In this document: in pieces, positions 22,260 through 24,281 of the stretch
Numbering within the stretch: position 1 is the stretch's first letter
How the letters are laid out: each line of letters starts with the position of its first letter
Assembly: GCA_045632485.1 (NCBI GenBank)
Contig: JAZQWT010000132.1
Span: 1 to 24,281, forward strand
DNA: 24,281 bases
Source of the DNA: SIG575 sp045632485
GTDB taxonomy: Bacteria > Bacillota > Clostridia > Oscillospirales > Acutalibacteraceae
Reading direction: 5' to 3'
The notes under the pieces: model-generated
Databases searched by the model: none
The model's input: only the letters and a program-made list of their open reading frames with translations
What the model was told of the DNA's origin: nothing
Position numbers and translations under genes: made by a program

Positions 22260-22963
22260 TATTTTGAACCTCCTGAAACAAAGCAGTTGAGCTGCTCGTT
22301 GTTTGCAAAGCTGAAAGTTTCGCTTGCACTGAAAACTATGTGGTCGGTAAGTCTGATATCAAACTGTTTAAGCTGATTTTTCAGGTCGTTTGTTGCGTTG
22401 ATATCGCTTTTTGACGGAGTTGCATTTGTTACGGGATGGTTGTGTGCAATTGCAACACAGTATGCATCCGATGTAATTGCAGTACGGATAATTGTTTTTG
22501 TGTTGAAAGTAAGACTGTTTTCCTGACCGATGTTTACAACCTCGATTTTTCTCACTTTCAGAGCACTGTCAAAATAAGCTGCAACAAGTTTTTCGCGATT
22601 TTCACCGATGAAATAAGGCTTGAAAAGTTTTTGCATCTTTTCAGGTGTGTTTATCGGATTAGTATCTTTTTTAGTTTTTTCATAGTACGCGAAAATGTCG
22701 GTGATTGACGAGAGTAATATTGCAGAATTTTCACTGATATTACCTTTTTCGATAAGGTCTTCCGCCGAAGCATCCAACACACCCTGAAGCGAGCCGAAAG
22801 CATCAATGAGTTTGTGAGCCATAAGGTTTGTATCTTTCTGCGGAACTGTATGAAAAAGAAGAAATTCAAGAATTTCGTGGGGCTGAAAACTGTCAAATCC
22901 TTGTAAGAGAATACGTTCACGGACACGTTTGCGGTGTCCTTTGTGCGGACTGTTATTTGTCAT
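22259..22963 (-). CDS. RadC-family JAB/MPN+ domain protein
   Basis: A 234-aa member of the RadC (UPF0758) family. Residues about 1-90 are helical with the helix-hairpin-helix-like region typical of RadC (HEILEFLLFHTVPQKDTN at 29-46), and about 105-225 form the JAB1/MPN+ domain. The metal signature is present: AHNHP with His174 and His176, then PSKSD with Ser184 and Asp187. The usual HNHPSG reads HNHPVT here, so the glycine after the motif is lost. RadC was once linked to DNA repair, but its function is unresolved; some members are tied to mobile elements. SD-like AGGAG precedes the ATG, araD ends 17 nt upstream and a phosphoesterase gene overlaps downstream. I left the symbol empty because the family function is unclear. 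Confidence 0.85.
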   Translation of the reverse strand: MTNNSPHKGHRKRVRERILLQGFDSFQPHEILEFLLFHTVPQKDTNLMAHKLIDAFGSLQGVLDASAEDLIEKGNISENSAILLSSITDIFAYYEKTKKDTNPINTPEKMQKLFKPYFIGENREKLVAAYFDSALKVRKIEVVNIGQENSLTFNTKTIIRTAITSDAYCVAIAHNHPVTNATPSKSDINATNDLKNQLKQFDIRLTDHIVFSASETFSFANNEQLNCFVSGGSK

Positions 22964-22980
22964 GTAAAAAACTCCTGAGT

Positions 22981-23676
22981 TTATTTCTGCCCGTAATAAG
23001 CATTTTCGCCATGTTTTCTGAAATAATGCTTGTCAGAAAGCACCTGAGGTGCTGTTTCAGCTGCCGGAGAAAGGATTAAGGTTTTCAGAGCCATTTCTGC
23101 AACTTCCTCAAGAACAACTGCATTGTGCACAGCTTCATCTGCATCTTTTCCCCAAGTGAAAGGACCATGAGAACGGCAGAGGATTGCCGGCATTTCCACA
23201 GGGTCGATACTGTTTTCTTCAAGTGTTTCGATAATCACAAGCCCTGTATTTTTTTCATACTCGCCATTTATTTCATCTGCTGTAAGCATTCTTGTGCAGG
23301 GAATATCACCGTGAAAATAATCAGCATGTGTTGTGCCGAAAAAAGGGATATTTCTGCCAGCCTGTGCCCAGGAAGTGGCGTTGTTTGAATGTGTGTGGGT
23401 GATGCCACCGATTGCCGGATATTTTTTATAAAGTTCAAGGTGTGTTGCTGTGTCGGAAGAAGGTGATAAATCTCCCTCAATTTTGTTTCCGTCAAGGTCC
23501 ACAACCACCATTTTATCGTAAGTAAGCTCATCATAGCTTACACCGCTGGGCTTTATAACAACAAGATTCTGTCTTCGGTCAATTCCGCTGACGTTTCCCC
23601 AGGTGTATGTGATAAGCCCTTTGGTCTGCAATTCGATATTTGCTGCACAGACTTTTCTTTTTAATGTTTCAAGCAT
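22981..23676 (-). CDS. araD: L-ribulose-5-phosphate 4-epimerase
   Basis: A 231-aa class II aldolase-like enzyme converting L-ribulose-5-phosphate to D-xylulose-5-phosphate, the last step of arabinose entry into the pentose phosphate pathway. The length equals E. coli AraD (231 aa). GNVSG (27-31), KPSGVSY (42-48) and SSDTATH (74-80) bind phosphate and substrate; zinc ligands are His95, His97 (THTHSNN) and His170 (CRSHG), close to E. coli H95, H97 and H171. The C-terminus ends KHGENAYYGQ, containing the conserved Tyr pair. GAGGTGA precedes the ATG, and araA ends 11 nt upstream, so the two form an operon. No kinase gene (araB) is in view; it may lie beyond the right edge. Confidence 0.96.
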   Translation of the reverse strand: MLETLKRKVCAANIELQTKGLITYTWGNVSGIDRRQNLVVIKPSGVSYDELTYDKMVVVDLDGNKIEGDLSPSSDTATHLELYKKYPAIGGITHTHSNNATSWAQAGRNIPFFGTTHADYFHGDIPCTRMLTADEINGEYEKNTGLVIIETLEENSIDPVEMPAILCRSHGPFTWGKDADEAVHNAVVLEEVAEMALKTLILSPAAETAPQVLSDKHYFRKHGENAYYGQK

Positions 23677-23687
23677 TTTTATTCACC

Positions 23688-24281
23688 TCAATCGTAAATT
23701 ACTTTACCCATCAAAAGGTCACGCTTAAGTGAACGGATATCTGTGTTTTCGTCGATGTAAACAACTTCAATACCCATTGCTTCACCCCAGGCACCTAACT
23801 GCTCTGCGGTCAGATCGTAAGTGAATGCTGTGTGGTGTGCACCGCCGGCAATGAGCCAGGCTTCTGTACCTGTGTAGAAATCAGGTTCAGGAGTCCAGAA
23901 AGAGGTTGCTACAGGGAGATTGGGCATTTCTTTTTCTGTTTTTCTGCAGTTTACCTTGCTGATAATAAGTCTGAAACGTGTGCCAAGGTCAATAAGAGAA
24001 GCGGCAATACCTTTGCCTTCTTTTGCAGTGAATACAAGACGGGCAGGGTCTTCTCTGTTTCCCATTGAAAGAGGTTCAACCCTTATGCCGATATTTCCGT
24101 CAGCAATTGAGGGACAGATTTCAAGCATATGTGACTGAAGAATGCCTTCTTTTCCGGGCACAAGATTGTATGTATAGTCTTCAAGCATTGATGTGCCTTT
24201 TGCATCTTTTTTGCCTGCAGTCATAACCTTCATAAGTCTTACCATAGCAGCAACCTTCCAGTCGCCTTCTGCACCGAAGCC
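23688..24281 (-). CDS. araA: L-arabinose isomerase, C-terminal part (cut by window edge)
   Basis: The last 197 residues of AraA, which interconverts L-arabinose and L-ribulose with Mn2+. The window edge begins at GFGAEGDWKVAAMVRL, the block holding one active-site Glu. HMLEICPSIADGNIGIRVEP, DPARLVF and SLIDLGTRFRLI follow the family pattern, and GGAHHTAF holds the histidine pair containing the C-terminal metal ligand (H450 in E. coli numbering). The third metal ligand, His350 of E. coli in EDYTYH, is Asn here (EDYTYNL, codon AAT at 24165-24167). About 300 N-terminal residues lie outside. With araD it forms the arabinose operon, followed by radC-family and phosphoesterase genes. Identification is firm; the effect of the Asn is open. 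Confidence 0.94.
   Translation of the reverse strand, partial: GFGAEGDWKVAAMVRLMKVMTAGKKDAKGTSMLEDYTYNLVPGKEGILQSHMLEICPSIADGNIGIRVEPLSMGNREDPARLVFTAKEGKGIAASLIDLGTRFRLIISKVNCRKTEKEMPNLPVATSFWTPEPDFYTGTEAWLIAGGAHHTAFTYDLTAEQLGAWGEAMGIEVVYIDENTDIRSLKRDLLMGKVIYD

Overview
The window looks like chromosome from a low-GC, spore-forming Clostridia member, probably an Oscillospiraceae/Ruminococcaceae-type gut bacterium. The signs are AT-rich DNA, strong AGGAGG-type ribosome binding sites, several TTG/GTG starts, a split ADP-glucose pyrophosphorylase (glgC plus glgD), a SpoIVFA/SpoIVFB-like pair, and many glycoside hydrolases without signal peptides. This is inferred from gene content; no database search was run. 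There are no rRNAs, CRISPR arrays, insertion sequences or phage genes.

Layout. (1) Bases 1-441 hold the 5' part of a VTC/polyphosphate-polymerase-domain gene on the minus strand with a TTG start. (2) A tRNA-Leu(UAA) at 604-690 has a near-perfect promoter and is followed by a 148-bp tandem repeat that duplicates the tRNA 3' end, its terminator and a palindrome-rich tail. (3) Bases 1050-2413 encode a membrane-anchored XRE-type regulator and a PAP2-like membrane protein with altered catalytic motifs. (4) Bases 2715-6280 are a three-gene MacA/MacB-type ABC efflux operon (adaptor, permease, ATPase) with Ser- and Met-rich extracytoplasmic inserts. (5) Bases 6365-8020 encode a GH27 alpha-galactosidase carrying an inserted beta-rich domain.

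(6) Bases 8045-19844 form one long minus-strand transcription unit: glgB, glgC, glgD, GH35 beta-galactosidase, GH78 alpha-L-rhamnosidase, glgA, a histidine-phosphatase homologue, then across a terminator-like hairpin a LytM/M23 membrane protein and an M50 protease resembling spoIVFA-spoIVFB. From glgB to the phosphatase, neighbouring genes lie within 10 nt or overlap by one. (7) A GH29 alpha-L-fucosidase (20098-21399) is transcribed divergently from glgB; the shared promoter region contains a perfect 10-bp inverted repeat. (8) Bases 21459-24281 are a minus-strand operon araA (partial), araD, a RadC-family gene and an alkaline-phosphatase-superfamily gene, convergent with the fucosidase gene at a shared terminator.

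Taken together, the cell appears to cleave imported galactosides, rhamnosides and fucosides in the cytoplasm, to use L-arabinose, and to store glucose as glycogen. The most unusual points are the two hydrolase genes inserted into the glycogen operon, the sporulation-type protease pair behind a hairpin that hides its ribosome binding site, His-to-Asn changes at expected catalytic or metal positions in the histidine phosphatase and in AraA, and the tandem tRNA-tail repeat. I did not find a clearly new defence or mobile system.
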